From the NCBI RefSeq assembly GCF_900172335.1, contig NZ_FWFX01000006.1, forward strand, positions 124,001-188,000: DNA of 64,000 bases, in the 5' to 3' direction. The notes under the pieces were generated by a model. It was not told the origin of the DNA, searched no databases, and worked only from the letters and a program-made list of their open reading frames with translations. Both the position numbers and the translations under genes were made by a program. Shown in pieces: positions 17,550 through 25,630 of the stretch. Within the stretch, counting starts at the first letter, position 1. Every line of letters starts with the position of its first letter. Source of the stretch: Roseovarius albus. Lineage in GTDB: Bacteria > Pseudomonadota > Alphaproteobacteria > Rhodobacterales > Rhodobacteraceae.

Positions 17550-18071
17550 ATGAAAAAGTTCTATAATACATGCGCTGCCATTGCAGTGGTTCTGGCATCA
17601 CCTGCAATTGCATCTGACGCCGATGTCCTGCCATCAGCTGACGATGATATCGCAATTTATCGTACGGCCGGCCCTTGGACCGTCTACCAAAACAACACCC
17701 GAAAGCACTGCCTGATTGCCCAGAAGGGCGACAACGGTGGCTTGGTGCAGATGGGCCTGTCGAAGTCCGGTGACTACGGCTACGTCGGAGCATTTTCCCA
17801 AAGTGCTGAAGTTCAAGAAGGCCTGAAAGAGGTTGTCGTTTTGGTGAATGATAATGTCTACACGGGTGAAGCCTCGGGTGTCGGCACTGGTCTGGAAGAT
17901 GGCTACAAGGGTGGCTACATTCGGGTGAACAACCCGAACTTCGTCAAGGATCTTGAAAAAGAAGGCGAGATGATTGCTTTCCCTGACACGCCTTACATTT
18001 ACACAATCAATCTTGCTGGCACAAAAAACGCGATCTATGAGGCGCGCAAATGCACGGAAGAGCTTCAGTAA
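17550..18071 (+). CDS. Exported protein of unknown function
   Basis: 173 residues from the ATG at 17550, which has GGGGAGA five bases upstream. A signal peptide (KKFYNTCAAIAVVLASPAIA, then SDADV) indicates export. The mature part has GPWTVYQNNTRKHCLIAQKGDNGG and only two cysteines (in HCLIA and ARKCTE), which could form a disulfide. No family could be named; a loose resemblance to the IalB-type pattern (W...C.l) is too weak to use. It is monocistronic: a hairpin with GACGC / GCGTC and TGTTTTTG lies upstream (about 17487-17518), and a strong terminator lies downstream. Confidence 0.8.
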   Translation: MKKFYNTCAAIAVVLASPAIASDADVLPSADDDIAIYRTAGPWTVYQNNTRKHCLIAQKGDNGGLVQMGLSKSGDYGYVGAFSQSAEVQEGLKEVVVLVNDNVYTGEASGVGTGLEDGYKGGYIRVNNPNFVKDLEKEGEMIAFPDTPYIYTINLAGTKNAIYEARKCTEELQ

Positions 18072-18104
18072 TCTGACGCTCTGAACGTATAGGAAATTCA
18101 GTGG

Positions 18105-18134
18105 CAAGGCTCCCTTCGGGGGGCCTTGTTTTTT
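18105..18134 (+). terminator. Rho-independent terminator before the GTA cluster
   Basis: CAAGGCTCCC, loop TTCG, GGGGGCCTTG (one G-T pair) and then a run of T. It separates the upstream exported-protein gene from the GTA cluster, so the cluster starts from its own promoter in 18135-18265; no canonical -35/-10 pair was evident there. Confidence 0.93.
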
Positions 18135-18265
18135 GTGGTTGACGCTGCGTGCGCCGCGCTTTCGTCTGATTAACCTTTGTCTTTGATCCTAATGCCTGCA
18201 CTGGACAGAACGCGGCGAGGCGTTCGCGAAAAGAGGGGTGTCACAACAGATGAGGCAGAGCACTT

Positions 18266-18607
18266 ATGACATTAATCACCCCCGATACGGGGCCTTCGGG
18301 CCTGACCACCTCGATCACCGCATTGGAGCGTCAGCTGGCGGATATGCGCGAGGAATTGGAGGCCAGATACGAGCGCATCAGGGCGGGCGATCTGGGAGAG
18401 TTGAAAGAGGCGGGGCGGGCGATTGCGGAAATCCGGCAATGGCTGAAAATCGCCATCGAGGCGGAGGCACAACTTGAAAAACGCAACAAACGAGACAAGG
18501 GCATTGTTTACGACTACGCGCTCGACTTTGCCGAAGCCCGGGCTTCGATCTGCTGCCGATTGGATCGTCTCAGAAGGGCGCGATGCCCAGGACGATTTCC
18601 TGAATGA
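18266..18607 (+). CDS. GTA small terminase-like protein (orfg1)
   Basis: 113 residues, mostly helical. It shows a coiled-coil-like TSITALERQLADMREELEARYERIRAGDL followed by EAGRAIAEIRQWLKIAIEAEAQLEKR and a C-terminal YDYALDFAEARASICCRLDRLR. The position immediately before the large terminase, the size and the helical make-up match g1 of the R. capsulatus GTA, which acts as the small terminase subunit. It overlaps the annotated start of the large terminase by 134 bases; the overlap is probably shorter in reality because the terminase start is uncertain. First gene of the GTA operon. Confidence 0.8.
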   Translation: MTLITPDTGPSGLTTSITALERQLADMREELEARYERIRAGDLGELKEAGRAIAEIRQWLKIAIEAEAQLEKRNKRDKGIVYDYALDFAEARASICCRLDRLRRARCPGRFPE

Positions 18608-19886
18608 CCTGAACGAGGGCGAGCTGTTGGCATTGCCCTATCTGTTTGAGTTCTGGGCGTTGGAGCATCAATTGCCGCCAGAGGGCGATTGGCACAGCTG
18701 GGTGGTGATGGGCGGGCGCGGCGCGGGGAAAACCCGCGCCGGGGCCGAATGGGTGCGGGCGCAGGTGGAAGGCGCGCGTCCACTGGATGAAGGTCGCTGC
18801 CGGGCGATTGCACTGGTCGGCGAGACCATCGAGCAGGTGCGCGAGGTGATGGTCTTTGGCGAAAGCGGAATCATGGCTTGTTCACCGCCGGATCGCAGGC
18901 CGGTGTGGCAGGCAACGCGCAAGCAATTGATCTGGCCCAACGGGGCGGTGGCCAAGGTGTTTTCGGCGCATGATCCGGAGGCGTTAAGAGGACCGCAGTT
19001 TGACGGGGCCTGGGTGGATGAGCTTGCAAAATGGCGCAAGGCGCGGGCGACCTGGGATATGTTGCAGTTTGGTTTGCGGTTGGGGGAGCATCCGCAGGTT
19101 TGCGTGACCACGACGCCGCGCAACGTGGGCGTTTTAAAGGATGTACTGGCGCAGGACAGCACAGTTGTGACGCAGGCTCCGACCGAGGCCAATGCCGCGT
19201 TTCTGGCGCAGTCGTTTTTGGATGAAGTTCGGGCGCGCTATGCTGGGACCCGACTGGGGCGGCAGGAGCTGGACGGCGTGTTGATTGATGAGGCCGAGGG
19301 AGCCTTGTGGACCAGCGCCATGTTGTCAGCCTTGCAGGTTGAAGACTTGCCGGAGTTGGACCGGGTGATCGTGGCGGTGGATCCGCCAGTGACAGGCAAG
19401 GGCACATCAGATTCCTGCGGGATCGTGGTGGCGGGGGCCGTGACGCAAGGCCCGGTGCAGGATTGGCGGGCCTATGTGCTGGCCGATTGCACGGTCGAGG
19501 CCGCCAGCCCGACGCGGTGGGCCAGCGCGGCCATTCGGGCGATGGAACAATATGGGGCGTCGCGGTTGGTGGCAGAGGTTAACCAGGGCGGCGATCTGGT
19601 GGAACAGGTGATCCGGCAGGTCGATCCGCTGGTGCCGGTGAAGTGCGTGCATGCCAGCCGGGGCAAGGTCGCACGGGCGGAGCCGGTGGCGGCGCTCTAT
19701 GAGCAGGGCCGGGTGTATCATGCGCGGGGATTGGCGGAGCTGGAGGACCAGATGGGTCAGATGACGGCGCAGGGGTTTGAGGGCAAAGGCAGCCCGGACC
19801 GGGTGGATGCGCTGGTCTGGGCGCTGACGGAACTGATGATCACCCCGGCGGCAAAATGGCGAGAGCCGAAGGTGCGGGTGGTTTGA
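18474..19886 (+). CDS. GTA large terminase (orfg2), DNA packaging ATPase
   Basis: 470 residues if the TTG at 18474 is used. Conserved sequence starts near residue 43 (DLNEGELLALPYLFEFWA), so the true start may be nearer 18600, where only rare start codons exist. The ATPase has Walker A GGRGAGKTRAGAEW, Walker B FDGAWVDELAKW and motif III CVTTTPR. The C-terminal RNase H-like nuclease has VAVDPPVTGKGTSDSCGIV, AEVNQGGDLVEQVIR and PDRVDALVWALTEL. It packages host DNA headful-style into GTA particles. Unlike the canonical cluster, the next gene is not the portal but a DUF4375 gene and a repeat. Confidence 0.95.
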   Translation: MKNATNETRALFTTTRSTLPKPGLRSAADWIVSEGRDAQDDFLNDLNEGELLALPYLFEFWALEHQLPPEGDWHSWVVMGGRGAGKTRAGAEWVRAQVEGARPLDEGRCRAIALVGETIEQVREVMVFGESGIMACSPPDRRPVWQATRKQLIWPNGAVAKVFSAHDPEALRGPQFDGAWVDELAKWRKARATWDMLQFGLRLGEHPQVCVTTTPRNVGVLKDVLAQDSTVVTQAPTEANAAFLAQSFLDEVRARYAGTRLGRQELDGVLIDEAEGALWTSAMLSALQVEDLPELDRVIVAVDPPVTGKGTSDSCGIVVAGAVTQGPVQDWRAYVLADCTVEAASPTRWASAAIRAMEQYGASRLVAEVNQGGDLVEQVIRQVDPLVPVKCVHASRGKVARAEPVAALYEQGRVYHARGLAELEDQMGQMTAQGFEGKGSPDRVDALVWALTELMITPAAKWREPKVRVV

Positions 19887-20006
19887 GAGAACAACGCTTG
19901 TTTAGCGCAATTTACATTGAATTCTATGAGGTTCCGGAGTTGGAGCTTTACTAAAAGTTTGTAATTGTGCGACTTGTATGCAGGTTTGTCGTGCGGTGAG
20001 CGAACA

Positions 20007-20468
20007 ATGAAAATTAACGAAAACTACTTTCAGCGCTTGTTGTACGATACCGATGCGATAGAGGCTGTCGCGACACTTTCTGGCTTCTGGAGTGGCCGAC
20101 TGGATAGCGGTCTGAAAAAACTTGGACTGAGTGATCCCGAATGGAAAGTTCAGTTAATCCTCATTTATTCTGGGGAAGTTCTAAATGGCGGATTCACGCA
20201 ATACTTTCTGAACAGAGGTTTGGAGACTTTATTTGATACATGCTCAGCTTTGAAAGAAGTTGAATTGTCCGAATGCGCCGATCTTGCAGAAAAAGCGGGC
20301 AATAAATTTGCGAAGTTTGAAAGTGGGAAAATTACAGAAGAAGAGTGCGCCTTAAGCCTTCAGAAATATGATGTTCTGGCCTTTCGCAGGCTTTCTGTAG
20401 TTGATGAAGCATTGCTGCGATTCCTGAGAAAGAATGAAGAACTTTTGCTCGTTCCTGAAAGAGCATAA
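20007..20468 (+). CDS. DUF4375 (DMP19-like) protein inserted in the GTA cluster
   Basis: 153 residues from the ATG at 20007; an in-frame GTG at 19965 would add 14. The hallmark of DUF4375 is clear: LIYSGEVLNGGFTQYFLNRG at about residues 54-73. A C-terminal helical region with KYDVLAFRRLSVVDEALLRFLRKNEELL follows. The founding member, Neisseria DMP19, is an acidic DNA mimic that binds a transcription factor; this protein is also rich in Glu/Asp. The gene is visibly less GC-rich than the GTA genes around it and lies between g2 and g3, which are adjacent in the R. capsulatus cluster. It is probably an acquired cargo gene. Function here is unknown; an anti-regulator or immunity role is speculation. 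Confidence 0.8.
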   Translation: MKINENYFQRLLYDTDAIEAVATLSGFWSGRLDSGLKKLGLSDPEWKVQLILIYSGEVLNGGFTQYFLNRGLETLFDTCSALKEVELSECADLAEKAGNKFAKFESGKITEEECALSLQKYDVLAFRRLSVVDEALLRFLRKNEELLLVPERA

Positions 20469-20887
20469 TTTAGTCGATTTGAACATTTTAAGTTGCCACG
20501 GGCAGAGCCAGACCGCGGGTGGGCGTTGATACGGGTGTCGCATCTTGATTTATGTTTCAACTCACATCCGACTTATCTGAAATGGCTGACATGGCAAAAG
20601 AGCCCGCCCATGGGGCGGTCGGGCTCTGCCCGGCGCGCTGCGCGCGCTGTTTCGGGCATTGAGGTGCTCTTTGCCACAGTTAAGCAAAGTATAATCATTA
20701 AAGTATTACGATGATGTGGGAAGTTTGAACCTTTTAGATTTCCTTGGGATTGGAAGAAAACCCTTATTTCGTTGGCGAATGGCGAGCGCACGCATTGATA
20801 AATCTTTCGTAAAGCTTTGGCGGTTTTATGGCTTCAACCCGGGGTGAACAGCATCCCTCGTGAGGCAGCCAGAGGAGCTTTGAACAG
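20469..20887. other. Palindrome-rich gap between DUF4375 gene and GTA portal
   Basis: 419 bases without a supportable gene. It contains the inverted repeat 20500-20631 and further palindromes (GCGCGC-TGC-GCGCGC near 20634-20648). The rest (20660-20887) is AT-richer and ends with AGAGGAGC ten bases before the portal ATG. The gap must let transcription continue, or restart, for the rest of the GTA operon. No clear promoter motif was found. Confidence 0.5.
20500..20631. repeat. Inverted repeat / REP-like element in the GTA cluster
   Basis: GGGCAGAGCCAGACCGC (20500-20516) is repeated in inverse as GCGGTCGGGCTCTGCCC (20615-20631), 16 of 17 bases matching, with 98 bases between. The right arm is itself part of a hairpin, AGCCCG (20601-20606) with CGGGCT (20620-20625). 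The organisation resembles paired REP elements or a small non-autonomous mobile element. It follows the foreign-looking DUF4375 gene. Confidence 0.6.
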
Positions 20888-22078
20888 ATGATTTTGGATT
20901 TCTTCCGGCAGGGGCAAGAGCAGGTTGCGCCAGAGCAAAAGGCAAGTGCAGCTGGCCGTGTGGTGGCCTGGGGCAATGCGGGCCGAGTGTTGTGGAGCCC
21001 GCGGGATACCGCCAGCCTGATGCGGACGGGGTTCGCGGGTAATCCGATTGGCTTTCGCTGTGTCAAACTGCTGGCCGAGGCGGCGGCGAGCCTGCCGCTG
21101 GTGCTGCAAGATGAGGTGATGCGCTATAGTGCCCATCCAGTGCTTGATCTGGTTAAGCGGCCCAATATGGCGCAGGGGCGGGCGGAATTGTTCGAGGTGC
21201 TCTATGGGCAGTTGCTGCTGAGTGGCAATGCCTATCTGGAGGCCGTGGGCGGCGGCGAGGGCGAATGCCCGCTGGAGCTGCATGTGCTGCGCTCGGACCG
21301 GATGAGCGTGCTGCCTGGGGGGGATGGCTGGCCGGTGGCCTATGAATACGCCGTGAGTGGGCGCAAGCACCGCTTCGAGGTGCAGGATGGACCATCAGCG
21401 ATCTGTCATCTGAAGAACTTCCATCCGCAGGACGATCATTACGGCTTGTCTCCGCTGCAGGCGGCGGCGCAGGCGCTGGATGTGCATAACAGTGCCAGCC
21501 GCTGGTCCAAGGCGCTGCTGGATAATGCCGCGCGGCCCTCGGGTGCGATTGTCTATAAGGGGGCCGAGGGGCAAGGCAGCCTGAGCAATGATCAATATGA
21601 CCGGCTAGTGAGCGAGATGGAGACGCACCATCAGGGGGCGCGCAATGCCGGGCGACCGATGCTGCTGGAAGGTGGTTTGGACTGGAGGCCAATGGGTTTC
21701 AGCCCATCTGACATGGAATTTCAGAAGACCAAGGAAAGTGCCGCGCGTGAGATTGCGCTGGCTTTTGGGGTGCCGCCGATGTTGCTGGGGATTCCAGGGG
21801 ATGCGACCTATGCCAATTACCAGGAGGCCAACCGGGCGTTTTACCGCCTGACGGTGTTGCCGTTGGCGACGCGCGTGGTGGCGGGGGTCAGTGAATGGCT
21901 CAAGGGCTTTACCGAAGAGCCGGTGGAGCTGCGCCCGGATCTGGATCAGGTGCCGGCGTTGGCAGTCGAACGAGATGCACAGTGGGCACGGGTGACTGGT
22001 GCGGATTTTCTGACCACAGCGGAAAAGCGCGAAATGTTGGGATTGCCGGCGTTGAGTGGTGAGCCTGCGGATGTCTGA
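20888..22078 (+). CDS. GTA portal protein (orfg3)
   Basis: 396 residues, HK97-type phage portal family. Recognisable stretches are GFAGNPIGFRCVKLLAEAAASLPLVL, LFEVLYGQLLLSGNAYLEAVGG, LKNFHPQDDHYGLSPLQAAAQALDVHNSA (as separate motifs YGLSPLQAA and NSASRW) and AFGVPPMLLGIPGDATYANYQEANRAFYRLTVLP. The portal forms the dodecameric DNA gate of the capsid. The ATG has GAGGAG ten bases upstream. The stop overlaps the start of g3.5. Order g3-g3.5-g4-g5 is that of the Rhodobacter GTA. Confidence 0.95.
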   Translation: MILDFFRQGQEQVAPEQKASAAGRVVAWGNAGRVLWSPRDTASLMRTGFAGNPIGFRCVKLLAEAAASLPLVLQDEVMRYSAHPVLDLVKRPNMAQGRAELFEVLYGQLLLSGNAYLEAVGGGEGECPLELHVLRSDRMSVLPGGDGWPVAYEYAVSGRKHRFEVQDGPSAICHLKNFHPQDDHYGLSPLQAAAQALDVHNSASRWSKALLDNAARPSGAIVYKGAEGQGSLSNDQYDRLVSEMETHHQGARNAGRPMLLEGGLDWRPMGFSPSDMEFQKTKESAAREIALAFGVPPMLLGIPGDATYANYQEANRAFYRLTVLPLATRVVAGVSEWLKGFTEEPVELRPDLDQVPALAVERDAQWARVTGADFLTTAEKREMLGLPALSGEPADV

Positions 22079-22301
22079 AGACACGCGATATGGGTTTGAG
22101 GCGTTTGATTGCGCGCCTGCACTGAGGCTGGAGGCGCATGAGCGGGTGGCCAAGCTGCAGCACGAAGCCTTGGTGCAGCGGTTGGACAAGATCGAAGCGG
22201 CACTGGAGCGATTGGAAAAAAGGCTTTGGCTGGCGGTGTACGGTGTGGTGGGGGCGATTTTGGCGCAGGCGTTTCAGCCGTTGATCACTGCGATGCCGTG
22301 A
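22071..22301 (+). CDS. GTA small membrane protein (orfg3.5-like)
   Basis: 76 residues. A coiled-coil-like region (HERVAKLQHEALVQRLDKIEAALERLEKRL) is followed by a single hydrophobic segment (WLAVYGVVGAILAQAF). The start at 22071 overlaps the portal stop (TCTGA context) and no other reading is likely. Size, position and the helix-plus-membrane layout match the small g3.5 gene of Rhodobacterales GTAs; its role is not established. Confidence 0.75.
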   Translation: MSEDTRYGFEAFDCAPALRLEAHERVAKLQHEALVQRLDKIEAALERLEKRLWLAVYGVVGAILAQAFQPLITAMP

Positions 22302-22324
22302 GGGTTTGAGAGAGGATGTTGGGA

Positions 22325-22879
22325 ATGACGATAGATTGGGGGCTGGAACATAAGTTCTGCCAGATGGATGGGGTCTTGAACGTGACCGATGGCACGCTGA
22401 TCGAAGGTTATGCCAGCCGGTTTGATGACCGGGACCGGGGCGGCGATATTGTGCAGCCGGGGGCCTATGCGGGGTCATTGGAGCGGTTGCGCGCCGAGGG
22501 GCGGCAGGTGAAGATGCTGTGGCAGCACGACCCGGCCCAACCGATTGGGGTGTGGGATGAGGTGCGCGAGGATGCCAAGGGGCTATATGTCAAAGGGCGC
22601 TTGTTGGAAAATGTGGCCAAGGCGCGCGAGGCGGCGGCATTGATTGCGGCACGGGCAATTGACGGGCTGAGCATTGGCTATCGCACCGTCAAGGCGGTGA
22701 AGGATGACAAGGGAGCACGTCTCTTGCAGGAACTGGAGCTATGGGAGGTGTCGCTGGTGACCTTTCCGATGCTGCCCAGCGCGCGGGTAACAGCCAAGGG
22801 AGCGGACATTCCGATGGAGCAGGCCATGCAGGAATTGGCGGCGGGGTTTGAGGCCGCGCGTCAGGAGATGGCGCGGTAG
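22325..22879 (+). CDS. GTA prohead protease (orfg4)
   Basis: 184 residues from the ATG at 22325, which has AGAGAGG nine bases upstream; an in-frame ATG at 22316 abuts that site. It belongs to the HK97 prohead protease family (peptidase U35). Motifs seen are IEGYASRFDDRDRGGDIVQPGAY, VKMLWQHDPAQPIGVWDEV with the catalytic His region, and RAIDGLSIGYRT with the likely catalytic Ser, then ELWEVSLVTFPMLPSARV. It processes the capsid precursor encoded next. Confidence 0.93.
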   Translation: MTIDWGLEHKFCQMDGVLNVTDGTLIEGYASRFDDRDRGGDIVQPGAYAGSLERLRAEGRQVKMLWQHDPAQPIGVWDEVREDAKGLYVKGRLLENVAKAREAAALIAARAIDGLSIGYRTVKAVKDDKGARLLQELELWEVSLVTFPMLPSARVTAKGADIPMEQAMQELAAGFEAARQEMAR

Positions 22880-22922
22880 GCGCGCCAGAACACAACCAGA
22901 AACGACCAGAACAGGAAAAGCG

Positions 22923-24104
22923 ATGAGCAGAACCGAGGTGAATTCTCGGACCGGGGAAGATCTGTCTTCGGTGACCGAGGTGAAGACCGCAGTGGCGGGT
23001 TTCGCAAGCGATTTCAGGGGCTTTCGAGCCGATCTTATGAAGCGACTTCAGCAGCAGGAAGAAAAAATGACACGATTGGAACGGAAATCAATGGCGCAGA
23101 TGCGTCCGGTATTGGCGCGTACAGCTGACGGCGATGCGCCGCATGCGAAGGCCTTTGATGCCTATCTGCGCAGTGGTGACGATGATGCGTTGCGCGGGTT
23201 GGAGCTGGAAGGTAAGGCGCTGAACACGGCTGTGGCAGGCGATGGTGGTTATCTGGTAGATCCGCAGACATCCGAGACCATTCGATCGGTGCTATCTTCG
23301 ACCGCGTCGATCCGGGCGATCGCCAATGTGGTGCAGGTCGAAGCGACGTCTTATGACGTGCTGGTTGATCATACGGACGTAGGCCATGGCTGGGCCACAG
23401 AAACCGGGTCGGTGAGCGAGGGGGCAACGCCAACGATTGATCGGATTGCCATTCCATTACACGAGTTAAGCGCCTTGCCGAAGGCGAGCCAGCGCTTGTT
23501 GGATGACGGCGCCTTTGATGTTGAGGGATGGCTGGCGGGGCGGATTGCCGACAAGTTTGCCCGGGCCGAGGCAGGGGCGTTTATCGCCGGTGATGGTGTC
23601 GATAAGCCCAAGGGGATGCTGGATCATCCGAGTGTGGACAATGACAGCTGGAGCTGGGGCAATCTGGGCTATGTGCCGACCGGTGCGGCGGGTGATTTCA
23701 ATGGATCCGATGCAATTGTCGATCTGGTCTATGCGCTTGGCGCGCAATACCGGGCGAATGGCACTTTTGTGATGAATTCAAAAACGGCGGGCGCGGTGCG
23801 CAAGCTAAGGGATGCCGATGGCCGGTTCCTATGGTCTGATGGTCTGGCGGCGGGGGAGCCTGCGCGCCTAATGGGCTATCCGGTGCTGATTGCCGAGGAC
23901 ATGCCGGATATGGCGGCGGATGCGATGGCGATTGCTTTTGGTGACTTCTCGGCAGGTTACACCGTGGCCGAACGCCCGGACCTGCGGGTGCTACGCGATC
24001 CATTCAGCGCCAAGCCGCATGTTCTGTTCTACGCCACCAAGCGCGTGGGCGGGGATGTCAGTGACTTTGCCGCAATCAAACTGCTGAAATTCGCCACTTC
24101 GTAA
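22923..24104 (+). CDS. GTA major capsid protein (orfg5)
   Basis: 393 residues from the ATG at 22923, preceded by AGGAAAAG. HK97-fold phage capsid family: an N-terminal helical delta domain (about 1-100, KRLQQQEEKMTRLERK) is removed by the protease during maturation, and the shell protein then starts near ALNTAVAGDGGYLVDPQ. Conserved stretches include GHGWATETGSVSEGATPTI, ELSALPKASQRLLDDGAFDVEGWL and LMGYPVLIAEDMPD. It is followed by a hairpin in a 145-base gap that separates head shell from connector genes. Confidence 0.96.
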   Translation: MSRTEVNSRTGEDLSSVTEVKTAVAGFASDFRGFRADLMKRLQQQEEKMTRLERKSMAQMRPVLARTADGDAPHAKAFDAYLRSGDDDALRGLELEGKALNTAVAGDGGYLVDPQTSETIRSVLSSTASIRAIANVVQVEATSYDVLVDHTDVGHGWATETGSVSEGATPTIDRIAIPLHELSALPKASQRLLDDGAFDVEGWLAGRIADKFARAEAGAFIAGDGVDKPKGMLDHPSVDNDSWSWGNLGYVPTGAAGDFNGSDAIVDLVYALGAQYRANGTFVMNSKTAGAVRKLRDADGRFLWSDGLAAGEPARLMGYPVLIAEDMPDMAADAMAIAFGDFSAGYTVAERPDLRVLRDPFSAKPHVLFYATKRVGGDVSDFAAIKLLKFATS

Positions 24105-24116
24105 GGGGGGTGAATG

Positions 24117-24142
24117 GGGTGGGGTCCTGCGTGGCCCCACCC
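24117..24142 (+). terminator. Hairpin after the GTA capsid gene
   Basis: GGGTGGGG (24117-24124) pairs with CCCCACCC (24135-24142) 12 bases after the capsid stop. No T run follows, so it is unlikely to stop transcription fully. It could partially attenuate downstream genes or stabilise the capsid part of the message. Confidence 0.5.
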
Positions 24143-24249
24143 GGGCGCGCGGGCCAGGCAGGCGTTGTCCAGCTGCTCCTCTCTGATCGAGCAACGCTGG
24201 GACCGCGCGTCTGAACGCAAGAGGGATCCGTAAAATGTGGAGCAATTCC

Positions 24250-24852
24250 ATGATGTTGATCGAAGAAACTGCGGTGTCCCAGGCCGCGCTGCCACTGGCG
24301 GAATTCAAAGCGCATTTGCGATTGGGAACTGGGTTTGATGATGACACACTACAGGATGCGGTACTGGAAAGCTTTCTGCGGGCGGCCTTGGCCGCAATTG
24401 AAGCGCGGACCGGCAAGGCGCTGATTGCGAGAGGGTTTTCATGGACGGTGACGCGGTGGCGCGATCAGGCCGGACAGGCCCTGCCAATCGCACCGGTGAG
24501 CGCGGTGACGGCGCTGAAGCTGCGCAGTCAGACCGATGAAGAAGAGGTGATTGATCCAGCGCTCTATCTGCTGGAGGCGGATATGCAGCGCCCGATCTTG
24601 CGGCCCAGAGGAACGCTTTTGCCAATGATCCCCGAAGGAGGTGTGGCGGAGGTGGTACTGACGGCGGGTTATGGACCCACGTGGGGCGATCTACCGGCGG
24701 ATCTGGCGCAGGCAGTTCTGCTGCTGGCGGCGCATTACTATGAGTATCGCGACGAGACGGCGCTTGGCGGAGGCTGCATGCCCTTTGGGGTGACCAGCCT
24801 GATCGAGCGCTATCGCACCGTGCGGCTGTTTGCCGGAGGGGCGGCGCGATGA
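24250..24852 (+). CDS. GTA head-tail connector protein (orfg6)
   Basis: 200 residues from the ATG at 24250 (MMLIEETAV), chosen because GTGGAG lies seven bases upstream; an in-frame ATG at 24235 adds five residues. It matches the gp6/phiE125 gp8-type connector family: LAEFKAHLRLGTGFDDDTLQDAVLESFLRAALAAIEARTGKAL, then AEVVLTAGYGPTWGDLPADLAQAVLLLAAHYYEYRD. It forms the adaptor ring below the portal. The stop overlaps g7 (ATGA). Confidence 0.9.
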   Translation: MMLIEETAVSQAALPLAEFKAHLRLGTGFDDDTLQDAVLESFLRAALAAIEARTGKALIARGFSWTVTRWRDQAGQALPIAPVSAVTALKLRSQTDEEEVIDPALYLLEADMQRPILRPRGTLLPMIPEGGVAEVVLTAGYGPTWGDLPADLAQAVLLLAAHYYEYRDETALGGGCMPFGVTSLIERYRTVRLFAGGAAR

Positions 24853-25187
24853 AACGGGTGCATCTCAATCGCAAGCTGGTGCTGGAGGCACCCGAGAGGG
24901 TGGCCGACGGGGCGGGCGGATATTCAGAGAGCTGGGCCGCTGTCGGGACGCTTTGGGCCGACGTATCGGCGCGGAGCGGGCGCGAGGTTGGTGGAACGGC
25001 GACAAATCTGACGCAAAGCGGGTTTCGCATCGTGGTACGGGCAGCCCCGGTGGGAACGCCGGCGCGGCCTGTGGCTGGGCAGCGGTTTCGCGATGGGACC
25101 CGCGTGTTTGCTATTGAGGCTGTCTACGAACGCGACGTTCATGGCCGGTTTCTGACCTGCCATGTGCAAGAGGAGGGTGGGCTATGA
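24849..25187 (+). CDS. GTA head-tail adaptor / head closure protein (orfg7)
   Basis: 112 residues. It resembles the phage head-closure (SPP1 gp16-like, DUF head-tail adaptor) family: HLNRKLVLEAPERVADGAGGYSESWAAVGTLWADVSARSGRE and GQRFRDGTRVFAIEAVYERD. ATGA overlaps join it to g6 and g8, so it is translated in a coupled series. Confidence 0.88.
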   Translation: MKRVHLNRKLVLEAPERVADGAGGYSESWAAVGTLWADVSARSGREVGGTATNLTQSGFRIVVRAAPVGTPARPVAGQRFRDGTRVFAIEAVYERDVHGRFLTCHVQEEGGL

Positions 25188-25597
25188 GCTATGGCATTGC
25201 AGCGGCTTTACAGGAGGCGATTTATGGCTATCTGAGCACAGATTTGAACCTTGCGGCAATGGTCGGCACCGCGATCTATGACGAGGTCCCCACTGGGGAG
25301 TTGCCGGAAACATACGTGACACTTGGCCCGGAAGAAGTGCGCGGGCGGTGTGACAGCACAGGGGCCGGGGGCTGGCATCGTATAACCGTGTCGGTGGTGA
25401 CGCAAGCGCCGGGATTTCATCAGGCCAAACAAGTGGCGGCGGCGATCAGCGATCGGTTGAACGAGGCAGAGTTGAGCCTGAGCCGGGGTCATCTGACGGG
25501 ATTGCATTTCTGGCGGGCACGGGCGCGCCGTGAGGATGGCGGAGCGCTGCGGCGGATCGATTTGATTTTTCGGGCGCGTGTCGATGATGCCGTCTGA
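25184..25597 (+). CDS. GTA DUF3168 protein (orfg8), tail terminator
   Basis: 137 residues, DUF3168 family. Seen: LQEAIYGYLSTDLNLAAMVGTAIYDEVPTG and VTLGPEEVRGRCDSTGAGGWHRITVSVVTQAPGF. DUF3168 proteins cap the tail tube at the head-proximal end in related phages. Overlaps g7 by ATGA; 33 bases separate it from g9. Confidence 0.9.
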   Translation: MSYGIAAALQEAIYGYLSTDLNLAAMVGTAIYDEVPTGELPETYVTLGPEEVRGRCDSTGAGGWHRITVSVVTQAPGFHQAKQVAAAISDRLNEAELSLSRGHLTGLHFWRARARREDGGALRRIDLIFRARVDDAV

Positions 25598-25630
25598 TGT
25601 GCACAAGATTTCATGAAATGGAGACGATAA

